From contig NZ_JAJAVH010000021.1 of assembly GCF_020511115.1 (NCBI RefSeq), positions 1-44,888 of the forward strand: a stretch of DNA of 44,888 bases. The letters run 5' to 3'. The DNA is from Luteimonas panaciterrae (GTDB taxonomy: Bacteria > Pseudomonadota > Gammaproteobacteria > Xanthomonadales > Xanthomonadaceae). The notes under the pieces are model-generated. The model was not told the origin of the DNA. It did no database searches and saw only the letters and a list, made by a program, of their open reading frames with translations. Below, one piece after another: positions 36,472 through 44,888 of this stretch. The stretch's first letter is position 1. Every line of letters starts with the position of its first letter. Position numbers and translations under genes: made by a program.

Positions 36472-37347
36472 CTAGTCGTCGAGCAACGTCCCGCCCGGCA
36501 GGAAGTTCCAGGTGCGGGTGACGTGCAGCACGTCGACGTTTTCCTCGGTCTTGGGCAATGGCGGGTAGGGCTCGGCCAGCCTGGCGATGCGCAGCGCCGC
36601 GGCGTCGAGCAGCTTGATGCCGCTGCTCTGGATGACGTCGGCGCGTTCGATCGAACCGTCCTGACGAATCGCCACGCTGATGACCAGCGTGCCGGACAAC
36701 TTGCGTCGCCGCGCCTCGTCGGGATAGTTGAGATTGCCGACGCGTTCCACGCGATCCACCCAGGCCCGCAGGTAGGCGGCCCAGGCGTACTCCTGCGTGC
36801 TGGCGGAGACGAACTTGCGCTTCGGACGCTTGGCGTAACGCTCCGAGCGCAAATGGATCTCCGCGGCGAGCCGTGCCATCGCCAGGTCGCGTTCGATCTT
36901 CTCCGGACCCGGCGGCAACGCCGATTCGTCGGCTTGCTGGCGCGCATCGGGTGCCGGCATGCGCTGCTGCGAACTCATACTGCTGATCACGCGCGCTTCG
37001 GGCGGCGGCCGCGGCGAGGGCGATTGCGCTTCCAGCGGTTTCGGCGCGACGCCATCCTCGACCTGCGGCACCACGCCGGTCTGGTCGTCGCGCGGGCGCG
37101 AGGTCTTGTCGTGCTCGCCGCCGCCCTGGTTGTTGGCCTGGGCGAGGAAGTCGGCCTGCTTCTTGGTCAGCGGGCTTTGCGTCTGGGTGAGGATCACATC
37201 CAGCGTCGGCATCACCGGCGCGGCCTTCTCCAGCGAGAAGCCCACGCCCAGGATCAGCAATGCATGCAGCGCCACCGACAGCACCAGGGTCGCGCTGAGG
37301 CGCTGGTTGTCGCCGATGTTGCCGGGGAGTGGGGCGGGGGTGGCCAT
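36472..37347 (-). CDS. TonB-family energy transducer
   Basis: The 291-residue product has one N-terminal membrane helix (residues 18-38) with the conserved TonB pattern S24 to H28 (LVLSVALHALL), a periplasmic linker with a short Pro-rich patch (SPSPRPPPEA) and a C-terminal TonB domain (NYPDEARRRKLSGTLVISVA to IQSSGIKLLDAAALRIARLA). TonB proteins carry proton-motive energy from ExbB/ExbD to outer-membrane receptors. No exbBD genes are nearby. In Xanthomonas relatives a TonB-like gene sits next to gshB, as here. The linker is less Pro-rich than in E. coli TonB, so this may be a specialised member rather than the main one. The start has only a weak ribosome site. Confidence 0.88.
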   Translation of the reverse strand: MATPAPLPGNIGDNQRLSATLVLSVALHALLILGVGFSLEKAAPVMPTLDVILTQTQSPLTKKQADFLAQANNQGGGEHDKTSRPRDDQTGVVPQVEDGVAPKPLEAQSPSPRPPPEARVISSMSSQQRMPAPDARQQADESALPPGPEKIERDLAMARLAAEIHLRSERYAKRPKRKFVSASTQEYAWAAYLRAWVDRVERVGNLNYPDEARRRKLSGTLVISVAIRQDGSIERADVIQSSGIKLLDAAALRIARLAEPYPPLPKTEENVDVLHVTRTWNFLPGGTLLDD

Positions 37348-37507
37348 GAGTCGTCCATTCTGTCATTCCTCGCGCGCCGGTGATCCGATGCGTGAGTGTC
37401 ATGTTGTCGTCCTTGGCAGGCGGTCTCGTTTTAACGAGCGCGTTAACAAGCACGTTGGCGAGCGCCAACAAGTCGCGTCGACCATGCGCGGCGTGTCGCA
37501 GCGATGC

Positions 37508-37527
37508 CGCCCGGGTCTGGCCGGGCG
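37508..37527 (-). terminator. Hairpin just after gshB
   Basis: CGCCCGG and CCGGGCG form a perfect 7-bp stem with a 6-base loop, 17 bases after the gshB stop on the minus strand. No U-tract follows. The rest of the gap to the TonB-like gene (37348-37507) has further small inverted repeats (CTCGTT-TT-AACGAG; GTTGGC-GAGC-GCCAAC) but no gene. Confidence 0.4.
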
Positions 37528-37543
37528 TCCAAAGCAAGGCGCC

Positions 37544-38482
<939 letters not shown>

Positions 38483-38601
38483 GCATACCTTCCACGGCAG
38501 ATTGTGACAAATGTTATCAGGCGTCTCGGCATGCGGTGGCGTGCTTGACGGCGTTAAGTGCGGACTGCGTTCCAATCACAGCCCGGGCTGCGATCGAGTG
38601 C

Positions 38602-38632
38602 TTGACAGTGCGCCATTTCACTGGGATATAAG
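38602..38632 (+). promoter_or_regulatory. Sigma-70-like promoter for the pilGHIJ-chpA operon
   Basis: A perfect TTGACA (38602-38607) is followed by TATAAG (38627-38632) with 19 bases between, slightly long. The start of pilG is 53 bases downstream. A second TTGACG lies about 60 bases upstream. This is the best promoter-like sequence of the window. Confidence 0.55.
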
Positions 38633-38684
38633 GCGATTTGCAGCGACGCCGGCAGGCATGAAGCGTCGCGCTAGGGGAATGACG

Positions 38685-39086
38685 ATGATGCATGAAGAAA
38701 CACGCGCTGGCAGCCTTGACGGGCTGCGCGTGATGGTGATCGACGATTCGAAAACCATCCGCCGCACCGCCGAGACACTGCTCAGACGGGAAGGCGCGGA
38801 CGTGGTCACCGCCACCGACGGCTTCGAAGCGCTCGCCAAGATCGTCGACCAACGCCCCCAGATCATCTTCGTCGGCATCATGATGCCGCGGCTGGACGGT
38901 TACCAGACCTGCGCGCTGATCAAGAACAACCAGCTGTTCAAGCAGACGCCCGTGATCATGCTCTCCTCCAAGGACGGGCTGTTCGACAAGGCGCGCGGCC
39001 GCATCGTCGGCTCCGAGCAGTACGTCACCAAGCCGTTCACGCGCGAGGAGCTCCTCGACGCGATCCACAAGCATGTCAACGCCTGA
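38685..39086 (+). CDS. pilG: Twitching-motility response regulator PilG, phosphoacceptor Asp replaced by Gly
   Basis: The 133-residue product is a single receiver domain, in Pseudomonas the output regulator of the Pil-Chp pathway that promotes pilus extension and cAMP synthesis. The phrases IMMPRLDGYQTCALIKNN and IMLSSKDGLFDKARGRIVGS are PilG signatures. The acidic pocket (Asp20, Asp21), Ser94/95 and Lys116 (TKPF) are intact. However, the residue four before the MMP proline, which should be the phosphorylated Asp (FVDIMMP), is Gly64 (FVGIMMP, codon GGC at 38874-38876). Phosphorylation at the usual site is therefore impossible if the sequence is right. The start is placed at 38685, 6 bases after AGGGGA; ATG at 38679 is too close to it. 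Confidence 0.93.
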   Translation: MMHEETRAGSLDGLRVMVIDDSKTIRRTAETLLRREGADVVTATDGFEALAKIVDQRPQIIFVGIMMPRLDGYQTCALIKNNQLFKQTPVIMLSSKDGLFDKARGRIVGSEQYVTKPFTREELLDAIHKHVNA

Positions 39087-39105
39087 CCGGGGGGCAGGCA
39101 TCCCA

Positions 39106-39471
39106 ATGGCACGTATCCTGTTGATCGAGGACTCGCCGACCGACACGGCAGTGCTCACGTCGCTGCTCGAACGCAACGGCCACCAAGTGCTGGCCGCGGC
39201 CACCGCCGAGGCCGGCATCGAGGTGTGCCGGCGCGAGCGGCCCGATCTGGTGCTGATGGATGTCGTCCTGCCGGGCATGAACGGCTTCCAGGCCACCCGT
39301 GCGCTGGCCCGCGACGACGCCACCCGCGCGATCCCGGTGCTGATCGTCAGCACCAAGGGCATGGAGACCGATCGCGCCTGGGGCCTGCGCCAGGGCGCGA
39401 AGGACTACATCGTCAAGCCGCCGGTGGAAAGCGACATGATCAGCCGCATCAACGCTGTGCTCGGGGCCTGA
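39106..39471 (+). CDS. pilH: Twitching-motility response regulator PilH
   Basis: The 121-residue product is a second single-domain receiver. The phosphoacceptor Asp52 (LVLMDVVLPGMNGFQ), acidic pocket (Glu8, Asp9), Ser/Thr (VSTKG) and Lys (VKPP) are all present, in contrast with PilG upstream. In Pseudomonas PilH favours pilus retraction or acts as a phosphate sink. The ATG at 39106 follows GGGGGGCAGG; an ATG at 39073 overlapping the pilG stop has no ribosome site. The stop is followed immediately by the pilI ATG. Confidence 0.95.
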   Translation: MARILLIEDSPTDTAVLTSLLERNGHQVLAAATAEAGIEVCRRERPDLVLMDVVLPGMNGFQATRALARDDATRAIPVLIVSTKGMETDRAWGLRQGAKDYIVKPPVESDMISRINAVLGA

Positions 39472-39472
39472 G

Positions 39473-40027
39473 ATGACCGACGCGCGCGATCCGTTCGAGA
39501 TCCTGGCCGAGTACGAGCGCAAGAGCCTCGCGCACGTCGTCGGTCTTCCCGAACAGCTCGACGCGCCCGGCCTGTGGCGCGGTGTCGGCTATCGCGTCGG
39601 CAAGCGGCGGCTGGCATCGGAGTTCGACGAGGTGATCGAGATCCTGCCGATGCCGCAGGTCACGCCCGTGCCGGGTGCGCAGGGATGGATGCTGGGCGTG
39701 GCCAACGTGCGCGGCAATCTGCTGCCGGTGGTCGACCTGAAACAGTTCCTGGAAGGCGAACGCACCGTGCTGCACGAGGACCAGCGCATCCTGCTGGTGC
39801 GTCAGCCCGGTGGCGACGTGGCGGTTACCATCGACGAGCTATACGGCCAGCGCAGCTTCCTCGAGGAGCAGACGATGCCGGCGGAGGTGCTGTCCGACAG
39901 CCCGCTGGCGGTCGGCCGGTATGCAAATTTCATTGGCCGGGCTTATCAGCTGGCCGACCACGCGTGGGGGGTTTTCAGCTTGGAAAAGCTGGCCCGCACG
40001 CCGGAATTCAGACAAGCCGCGGTATGA
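39473..40027 (+). CDS. pilI: CheW-like coupling protein PilI
   Basis: The 184-residue product has a CheW domain ([40 protein letters not shown]) that links the receptor PilJ to the kinase ChpA at the cell pole. The start ATG is one base after the pilH stop, indicating translational coupling. Length matches PilI of Pseudomonas (about 178). All CheW strands appear present and nothing is odd. Confidence 0.95.
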   Translation: MTDARDPFEILAEYERKSLAHVVGLPEQLDAPGLWRGVGYRVGKRRLASEFDEVIEILPMPQVTPVPGAQGWMLGVANVRGNLLPVVDLKQFLEGERTVLHEDQRILLVRQPGGDVAVTIDELYGQRSFLEEQTMPAEVLSDSPLAVGRYANFIGRAYQLADHAWGVFSLEKLARTPEFRQAAV

Positions 40028-40064
40028 GCGGCGCGACGTAATTGAAGGTTTAGGGGATCGCAAC

Positions 40065-42086
40065 ATGAGCACAATGATGGGTCGCGACACCGGCAAACGC
40101 CGGTTCCTGAACAGCAACTTCTGGCTGATCGTGCTGGTGGTCGCGCTGGTGATCTTCAGCGTCAACATCGGATACGCCTTCTGGAAGGCGGCCCGGCTCG
40201 GCGGCGCCAGCACGGCGGCCTCGAACCTGCAGGTGAATTCGCAGAAGCTGGCCAACCAGGGCCGCGAGGCGGTCGAGGGCAACGCCGAGGCCTTCAAGGC
40301 GTTCAAGGCCACCAAGGCGCAGATCGACACCGACATCCAGCAGCTGAACAGCAGCTACGGCGAAACCACCGGGCTGAGCGGCCCGATCCGCGCCGTCACC
40401 GACACTTGGGCGCCGCTGGACAAGAGCGCGCAGCAGGTGATCGCCAGCGAATCGGCCGTGCTCGCCCTGGCCGGCAATGCCGACCGCTTCACCAAGGCGG
40501 TGCCGCAGTTGCAAGCTCAGCTCGACGAAGTGGTGCGCGCGATGTCCTCCAGCGGCTCGCCGGCCTCGCAGATCTACATCGCCCTGCGCCAGAACGTGCT
40601 GGCGGGCAACCTCTCGCGGCGCGTGACCGAAGTGCGTGCCGGCGGTCCCGGCGCGGCCGTGGCCGGACAGGCGCTGGCGAACGAAGTGAACGTGTTCCAG
40701 CAGGTGCTCACCGGCCTGAAGTCCGGCGACCAGGCGATGAACGTGCAGCCGCTCAGCAACCGCGCCGCCATCGCCGCGCTCGATCAGGCGACGACGCAGT
40801 GGACGCAGATGAAGCGCGACCTGGACTCGATCCTGTCCAGCTCCAAGAACCTGTTCAGCGCGCAATCCTCCGCCGCCACACTGACCAGTGGTTCCGACAA
40901 GCTGCTCTCCGACAGTGTCGACCTGTTCCGCGCCTTCACCGCCTTCGGTTCGATGCGCGACACCAGCATCCTCGGCAACATCTGGATCAGCATCCTCTCG
41001 GGCCTGGTGGTGCTGGCATCGATCGTGCTGCTGGTGATCAGCCTCGGCGCCGCCCAGCGCGAGCGCTACGAAACCACGATGGAACTCAACAACCGCAACC
41101 AGGAGGCGATCATGCGCCTGCTGGACGAGATCGGCGCGCTCGCCGAGAACGATCTCACGGTCAAGGCGACGGTGACCGAGGACATGACCGGCGCGATCGC
41201 CGACTCGATCAACTTCGCCGTGGAGAACCTGCGCGGCCTGGTGACCACCATCAACGACACCTCGGTGCAGGTGGCCTCCAGCGCGCAGGAAACGCAGGCC
41301 ACCGCCATGCATCTGGCCGAGGCCGCCGAGCATCAGGCGCAGGAAATCTCCTCCGCCACCGACCGCATCAACGAAATCGCGGCCAGTATCAGCCAGGTAT
41401 CGAAGCACTCCACCGAGTCGGCCAGCGTGGCGCAGCGCTCGGTGCAGATCGCCACCAAGGGCGCGGGCGTGGTGCGCGAAACCATCGCCGGCATGGACTC
41501 GATCCGCGACCAGATCCAGGAAACCTCCAAGCGCATCAAACGCCTGGGCGAGTCGTCGCAGGAAATCGGCCAGATCGTGGAACTGATCAACGACATCTCC
41601 GAACAGACCAACATCCTGGCGTTGAACGCGGCCATCCAGGCCGCCTCGGCGGGTGAAGCGGGACGCGGCTTCGCGGTCGTGGCCGACGAAGTGCAGCGCC
41701 TCGCCGAACGCGCCTCCAACGCCACCAAGCGAATCGAAACGCTGGTGCAGGCGATTCAGTCCGACACCAACGAAGCCGTGAGTTCGATGGAACAGACCAC
41801 CTCGGAAGTGGTCGCCGGTGCGCGCCTGGCCGAGGACGCCGGTACCGCGCTGGGCGAAATCGAGAACGTCTCCACAAATCTGGCCACGCTCATCGAGGGC
41901 ATCTCGACGGCTTCACAGCAGCAATCCGCGGCAGCGTCGAACATCACCGCCACCATGAACACGATCCAGTCGATCACCGCGCAAACCTCGCAGGGTGCCA
42001 ACCAGACCGCCGAGTCGATCGGCAACCTGGCGCAGCTCGCCGCCGACCTGCGCCGTTCGGTCGCCGACTTCAAGCTGCCGGCCTGA
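40065..42086 (+). CDS. pilJ: Methyl-accepting chemotaxis receptor PilJ
   Basis: The 673-residue product has an N-terminal transmembrane helix ([20 protein letters not shown]), a periplasmic helical domain of about 270 residues with two PilJ-type repeats, a second helix ([20 protein letters not shown]), a HAMP-like segment and a long cytoplasmic signalling helix with the hairpin tip [36 protein letters not shown]. It senses surface contact or pilus retraction in Pseudomonas and signals to ChpA via PilI. The ATG at 40065 follows GGGGA. No C-terminal pentapeptide tether is seen. A 92-base gap separates it from chpA. Confidence 0.96.
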   Translation: MSTMMGRDTGKRRFLNSNFWLIVLVVALVIFSVNIGYAFWKAARLGGASTAASNLQVNSQKLANQGREAVEGNAEAFKAFKATKAQIDTDIQQLNSSYGETTGLSGPIRAVTDTWAPLDKSAQQVIASESAVLALAGNADRFTKAVPQLQAQLDEVVRAMSSSGSPASQIYIALRQNVLAGNLSRRVTEVRAGGPGAAVAGQALANEVNVFQQVLTGLKSGDQAMNVQPLSNRAAIAALDQATTQWTQMKRDLDSILSSSKNLFSAQSSAATLTSGSDKLLSDSVDLFRAFTAFGSMRDTSILGNIWISILSGLVVLASIVLLVISLGAAQRERYETTMELNNRNQEAIMRLLDEIGALAENDLTVKATVTEDMTGAIADSINFAVENLRGLVTTINDTSVQVASSAQETQATAMHLAEAAEHQAQEISSATDRINEIAASISQVSKHSTESASVAQRSVQIATKGAGVVRETIAGMDSIRDQIQETSKRIKRLGESSQEIGQIVELINDISEQTNILALNAAIQAASAGEAGRGFAVVADEVQRLAERASNATKRIETLVQAIQSDTNEAVSSMEQTTSEVVAGARLAEDAGTALGEIENVSTNLATLIEGISTASQQQSAAASNITATMNTIQSITAQTSQGANQTAESIGNLAQLAADLRRSVADFKLPA

Positions 42087-42178
42087 GCGGACCACCCGAG
42101 TGGATTTGAGACGCGTATCGATATGACCGGGACCACCGCCCGCCGCAGCAACACGCCGACGTGTCTGGAGGGCACGCG

Positions 42179-44888
42179 ATGACGGCCGCGTTGCGCTCCG
42201 CGATCGACTACACCACGCTGGGTTGGGTGAAGCCCGAGCTCGACGAGACGCTGCGTCAGGCGCGCGCGGAGATCGAGAGCTTCGCGGAAGATCCCGCCGA
42301 CAGCGAGCACATGCGCCAATGCGTCGAGCACATGCATCAGGTGCAAGGCACGCTGCGCATGCTCGAACTGTACGCGCCGGCGATGGTGGCCGAGGAGATG
42401 GAGCGCCTGGCGCAGGCGCTGCAGAACGGTGAAGTCACCGATCGCGATGCCGGCAGCACCGCGCTGATGCGCGGCGCGCTGCTGTTGCCGGACTATCTGG
42501 AACGCCTGCAGAGCGGCCATCGCGACATCCCGATCGTGCTGCTGCCGCTGCTCAACGAGCTGCGCGCCGCGCGCGGCGAGACGGGCTTGAGCGAAACCGT
42601 CCTGTTCGCCTCGGAGCCGACGCAGGTCCCGAGCGAGATCGAAATCGGACACGCGGAAGGCAGCCTGCGCGGCCGCAACCGCACGCTGCTGGAAACCGTC
42701 GCGGCGGCGGTGAAGGAAGAACTGCTGCGGGTCAAGGACGTGCTCGACCTGCACGTGCGCAGCCACGGCGACGACGTTTCCGGTCTGAAGGCGCAGGCGG
42801 AAACACTCGATCGCGTCGCCGACACCCTGGGGATGCTCGGCCTCGGCGTCGCGCGCGGCATCGTCCAGCAGCAGCGCGACACCGTGCATGCGATCGCCAA
42901 CGGGCAACAGCCCGCCGACGAAGGCACCTTGCTCGACGTCGCCGGTGCCTTGCTCTACGTCGACGCCACGCTCGACGAACAGGTCGCGCGGCTGTCCGAT
43001 AGCGATGTCGACATCAGCCAGCAAGGCAGGATCGGCAACGAATCGCGCAAGGTGGTCGAAACCGTCTCGCGCGAGGCGGCCGTCAACTTCGCCGATGCGC
43101 GCCAGGCCTTCGTCGCCTTCGTCGAAACCGGCTGGGATCATCACCAGCTCAGCGAAGTGCCGCGCCTGCTCACCGAAGTGGCCGGCGCGATGACCATGCT
43201 CGACCTGCCGCAGCCGGCCGCCTACCTCGACGGCATGCGTGTGTACACCGAGACCGAACTGCTCGGACGCAAGCGCATTCCCAACGGCCGCCAGCTCGAC
43301 ACCGTGGCCGATACGCTGACCAGCCTGGAGTACTACGCCGAGGCGCTGCGCGAGAATCGCTCCAATCGCGACGAGATCCTCGACGTCGCGCAGAACAGCC
43401 TGGAAGCCCTGGGCTATTGGCCGATCCCCGATGTGATTCCGGAAATCCAGCCGATCGTGGTCTCCGTTCCCGAGGTCGACGAGGAACCGGTGGCCGAAGT
43501 CGTGGAAGTGGAAGCGACGGAAGGCGAAGTCGTTTCCGCAGCGTTCGTCGAAGCTCCCGCCGAAGTCGAGAAGACGTCGGTCGCCGCGATTCACGAAGCC
43601 GTCGCCGAAGCACCGGTGCTGGTGCCCGTCGAGATTCCCGCCGCTGCCATTCCTGCTGTTTCCGCGACGACCAGCGGTTTCGAGGATGCCGGCGACGACA
43701 TCGACGACGAAATCCGCGAAGTCTTCCTGGAGGAATTCGCGGAGGAAACCACCAATCTCGAAACCCTGCTGCCCGCCTGGCGCGAGCAACCGGAAGATCT
43801 CGACCGCCTGCGCCCGATCCGGCGCGTCTTCCACACGCTCAAGGGCAGCGGACGTCTCGTCGGCGCGCGCACGCTCGGCGAGTTCAGCTGGAAGATCGAA
43901 AGCCTGCTCAACCGCGTGCTCGATGGCGCGCGCAGCCCGACGCCGGCCGTGGTGGCCGTCGTCGATCGCGCGTTCGAGACGCTGCCGCAGTTGCACGCCG
44001 CACTGCGTGGCGACGGTCCCATCACCGCCGATCTAGCCAGTCTGCAAGCGCTCGCCGATCGCGTCGCCGAAGGCGAGGAAGTTCTCGCGCCCGCCGTCGT
44101 TGCTCCCGCTGTCGCCCCGGCAACAGTCGAGGTCGCAACAGCGGCCGCCGCGGCGAGCCTCGTCGAAGAGGAGTCGCCGGTCCCGGACGAACCGGCGCCG
44201 CCGATTCCGGCCCCGCCTCCGGTCGTGGAGCAAAAACGCGTCCCCGCATCGGTGGATGCCCTGCTGCTCGAAATCCTCGACGCCGAAGTGGCCGGCCATC
44301 TGGTGACCGTCGACGCCTGGCTGGCGCAAGCGCGCAGCGCGCCCACGCCCGCCAGCGATGCGCTGCTGCGTGCCGTGCACACGATGAACGGCGCTTTCGC
44401 GATGGCCGAAGTACCGGTGATCAACGAAGCGCTCGGTCCGGCCGAAGCCTGGGTACGGCGCATGCTCGCGGCCAAGCAGGACGCGAGCGGCGAAGGCGTC
44501 GAGGCCATGACCGAACTGGCCGCGCTGATCCGCGCGACCGTCACCGGCCTGCATGCTTCCTCGCCGCACGTCCCGACCTGCGATGCCGTGGCGACACGCC
44601 TCGCGGCCTTGCGCGACAGCCTGCCGGAAGTGACCACGTCGACCATCGGCACGTTCGCGAGTTTCGAGGACGAAGTCGAAATCGTCCAACTCGACGACAG
44701 CGAGAGCCTGCTGAACGGCGGTCCCGCATCAGCGGTCACCGTGGACGAAACCGCGGTGGCGACCGCGGCGGCGGAAGCGATTCTGCTGGACGAGGTGCGG
44801 AGGCAAGAGGAAAGCCGTCTCGAAGCCGAGCGTCTCGAAGCCGAACGTCTCGAAGCCGAACGTCTCGAAGCCGAACGTCTCGAAGCCG
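42179..44888 (+). CDS. chpA: Hybrid chemosensory kinase ChpA (3' partial)
   Basis: The frame is open to the window end; 903 residues are visible. The start follows GGAGGG. The N-terminus has an FimL-like helical domain with a degenerate Hpt motif HQVQGTLRML (His53, Lys replaced by Gln). A canonical Hpt follows with FHTLKGSGRLVGA (His552), then another degenerate one with HTMNGAFAMAEV (His734, Lys replaced by Asn). Long acidic/Ala-Pro linkers separate them. Further Hpt domains, the CheA-type kinase, CheW and receiver domains expected in ChpA would lie beyond the window. In Pseudomonas ChpA phosphorylates PilG and PilH to control twitching and cAMP. The visible part ends in LEAER-type repeats (44816 onward). 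Confidence 0.93.
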   Translation, partial: MTAALRSAIDYTTLGWVKPELDETLRQARAEIESFAEDPADSEHMRQCVEHMHQVQGTLRMLELYAPAMVAEEMERLAQALQNGEVTDRDAGSTALMRGALLLPDYLERLQSGHRDIPIVLLPLLNELRAARGETGLSETVLFASEPTQVPSEIEIGHAEGSLRGRNRTLLETVAAAVKEELLRVKDVLDLHVRSHGDDVSGLKAQAETLDRVADTLGMLGLGVARGIVQQQRDTVHAIANGQQPADEGTLLDVAGALLYVDATLDEQVARLSDSDVDISQQGRIGNESRKVVETVSREAAVNFADARQAFVAFVETGWDHHQLSEVPRLLTEVAGAMTMLDLPQPAAYLDGMRVYTETELLGRKRIPNGRQLDTVADTLTSLEYYAEALRENRSNRDEILDVAQNSLEALGYWPIPDVIPEIQPIVVSVPEVDEEPVAEVVEVEATEGEVVSAAFVEAPAEVEKTSVAAIHEAVAEAPVLVPVEIPAAAIPAVSATTSGFEDAGDDIDDEIREVFLEEFAEETTNLETLLPAWREQPEDLDRLRPIRRVFHTLKGSGRLVGARTLGEFSWKIESLLNRVLDGARSPTPAVVAVVDRAFETLPQLHAALRGDGPITADLASLQALADRVAEGEEVLAPAVVAPAVAPATVEVATAAAAASLVEEESPVPDEPAPPIPAPPPVVEQKRVPASVDALLLEILDAEVAGHLVTVDAWLAQARSAPTPASDALLRAVHTMNGAFAMAEVPVINEALGPAEAWVRRMLAAKQDASGEGVEAMTELAALIRATVTGLHASSPHVPTCDAVATRLAALRDSLPEVTTSTIGTFASFEDEVEIVQLDDSESLLNGGPASAVTVDETAVATAAAEAILLDEVRRQEESRLEAERLEAERLEAERLEAERLEA
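44816..44888 (+). repeat. 15-bp tandem repeat array inside chpA
   Basis: The unit CGTCTCGAAGCCGAA is repeated at 44816, 44831, 44846, 44861 and 44876, running off the window end; only one base differs, in the first copy. It encodes RLEAE pentapeptides that would form a charged single alpha helix between Hpt domains. Perfect repeats suggest recent slippage and possible length variation. Confidence 0.9.

Noticed and set aside
41756..43996. A 746-codon minus-strand frame under pilJ and chpA
   Set aside because: PilJ and ChpA motifs are unambiguous on the other strand.

Overview
The window looks like chromosome of a high-GC gammaproteobacterium of the order Lysobacterales (Xanthomonadales), perhaps Rhodanobacteraceae or Lysobacteraceae. 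I infer this from gene content and order, not from a search: pilG-pilH-pilI-pilJ-chpA next to divergent gshB followed by a TonB-type gene, yoaA-tsaB beside a TPR lipoprotein, a RelA without the hydrolase motif, and very high third-position GC. I saw no rRNA, tRNA, CRISPR array, complete insertion sequence or prophage.

Region 1 (1-12613) is accessory and the most interesting. It encodes cell-surface proteins: the 3' end of a large repeat adhesin ending in an OmpA-like peptidoglycan-binding domain, an outer-membrane beta-barrel of about 1240 residues, a secreted protein with a DUF11-like tail, a secreted GH18 endo-N-acetylglucosaminidase-like enzyme, a second secreted protein (GEVED motif plus DUF11-like tail) and a decayed third copy of it. 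The secreted proteins and the pseudogene end in the same cysteine-bearing C-terminal domain. I propose, as inference only, that this tail and the adhesin/barrel pair form a surface display or export system.

Region 2 (12627-25901) is mostly housekeeping: recQ and dps (minus strand), hrpA, a small secreted protein of unknown function, relA, a TylF-family methyltransferase, an amidohydrolase and a membrane-anchored TPR-like protein. Region 3 (25930-36404) holds a REP-like inverted pair, a two-domain glycosyltransferase, PBP1b, a TPR lipoprotein overlapping yoaA, tsaB, signal peptidase I, a class I methyltransferase and two overlapping small genes of unknown function. Region 4 (36472-44888) has a TonB-like gene and gshB on the minus strand, then the type IV pilus chemosensory operon pilGHIJ-chpA, with chpA cut by the window end.

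The clearest sequence-level anomaly is in pilG: the position of the phosphoacceptor aspartate is a glycine codon, while the rest of the receiver domain is intact. Other points of note are a 123-bp tandem duplication in the adhesin, short tandem repeats overlapping two stop codons, a 15-bp repeat array in chpA, and an apparently collapsed REP pair near 33520.
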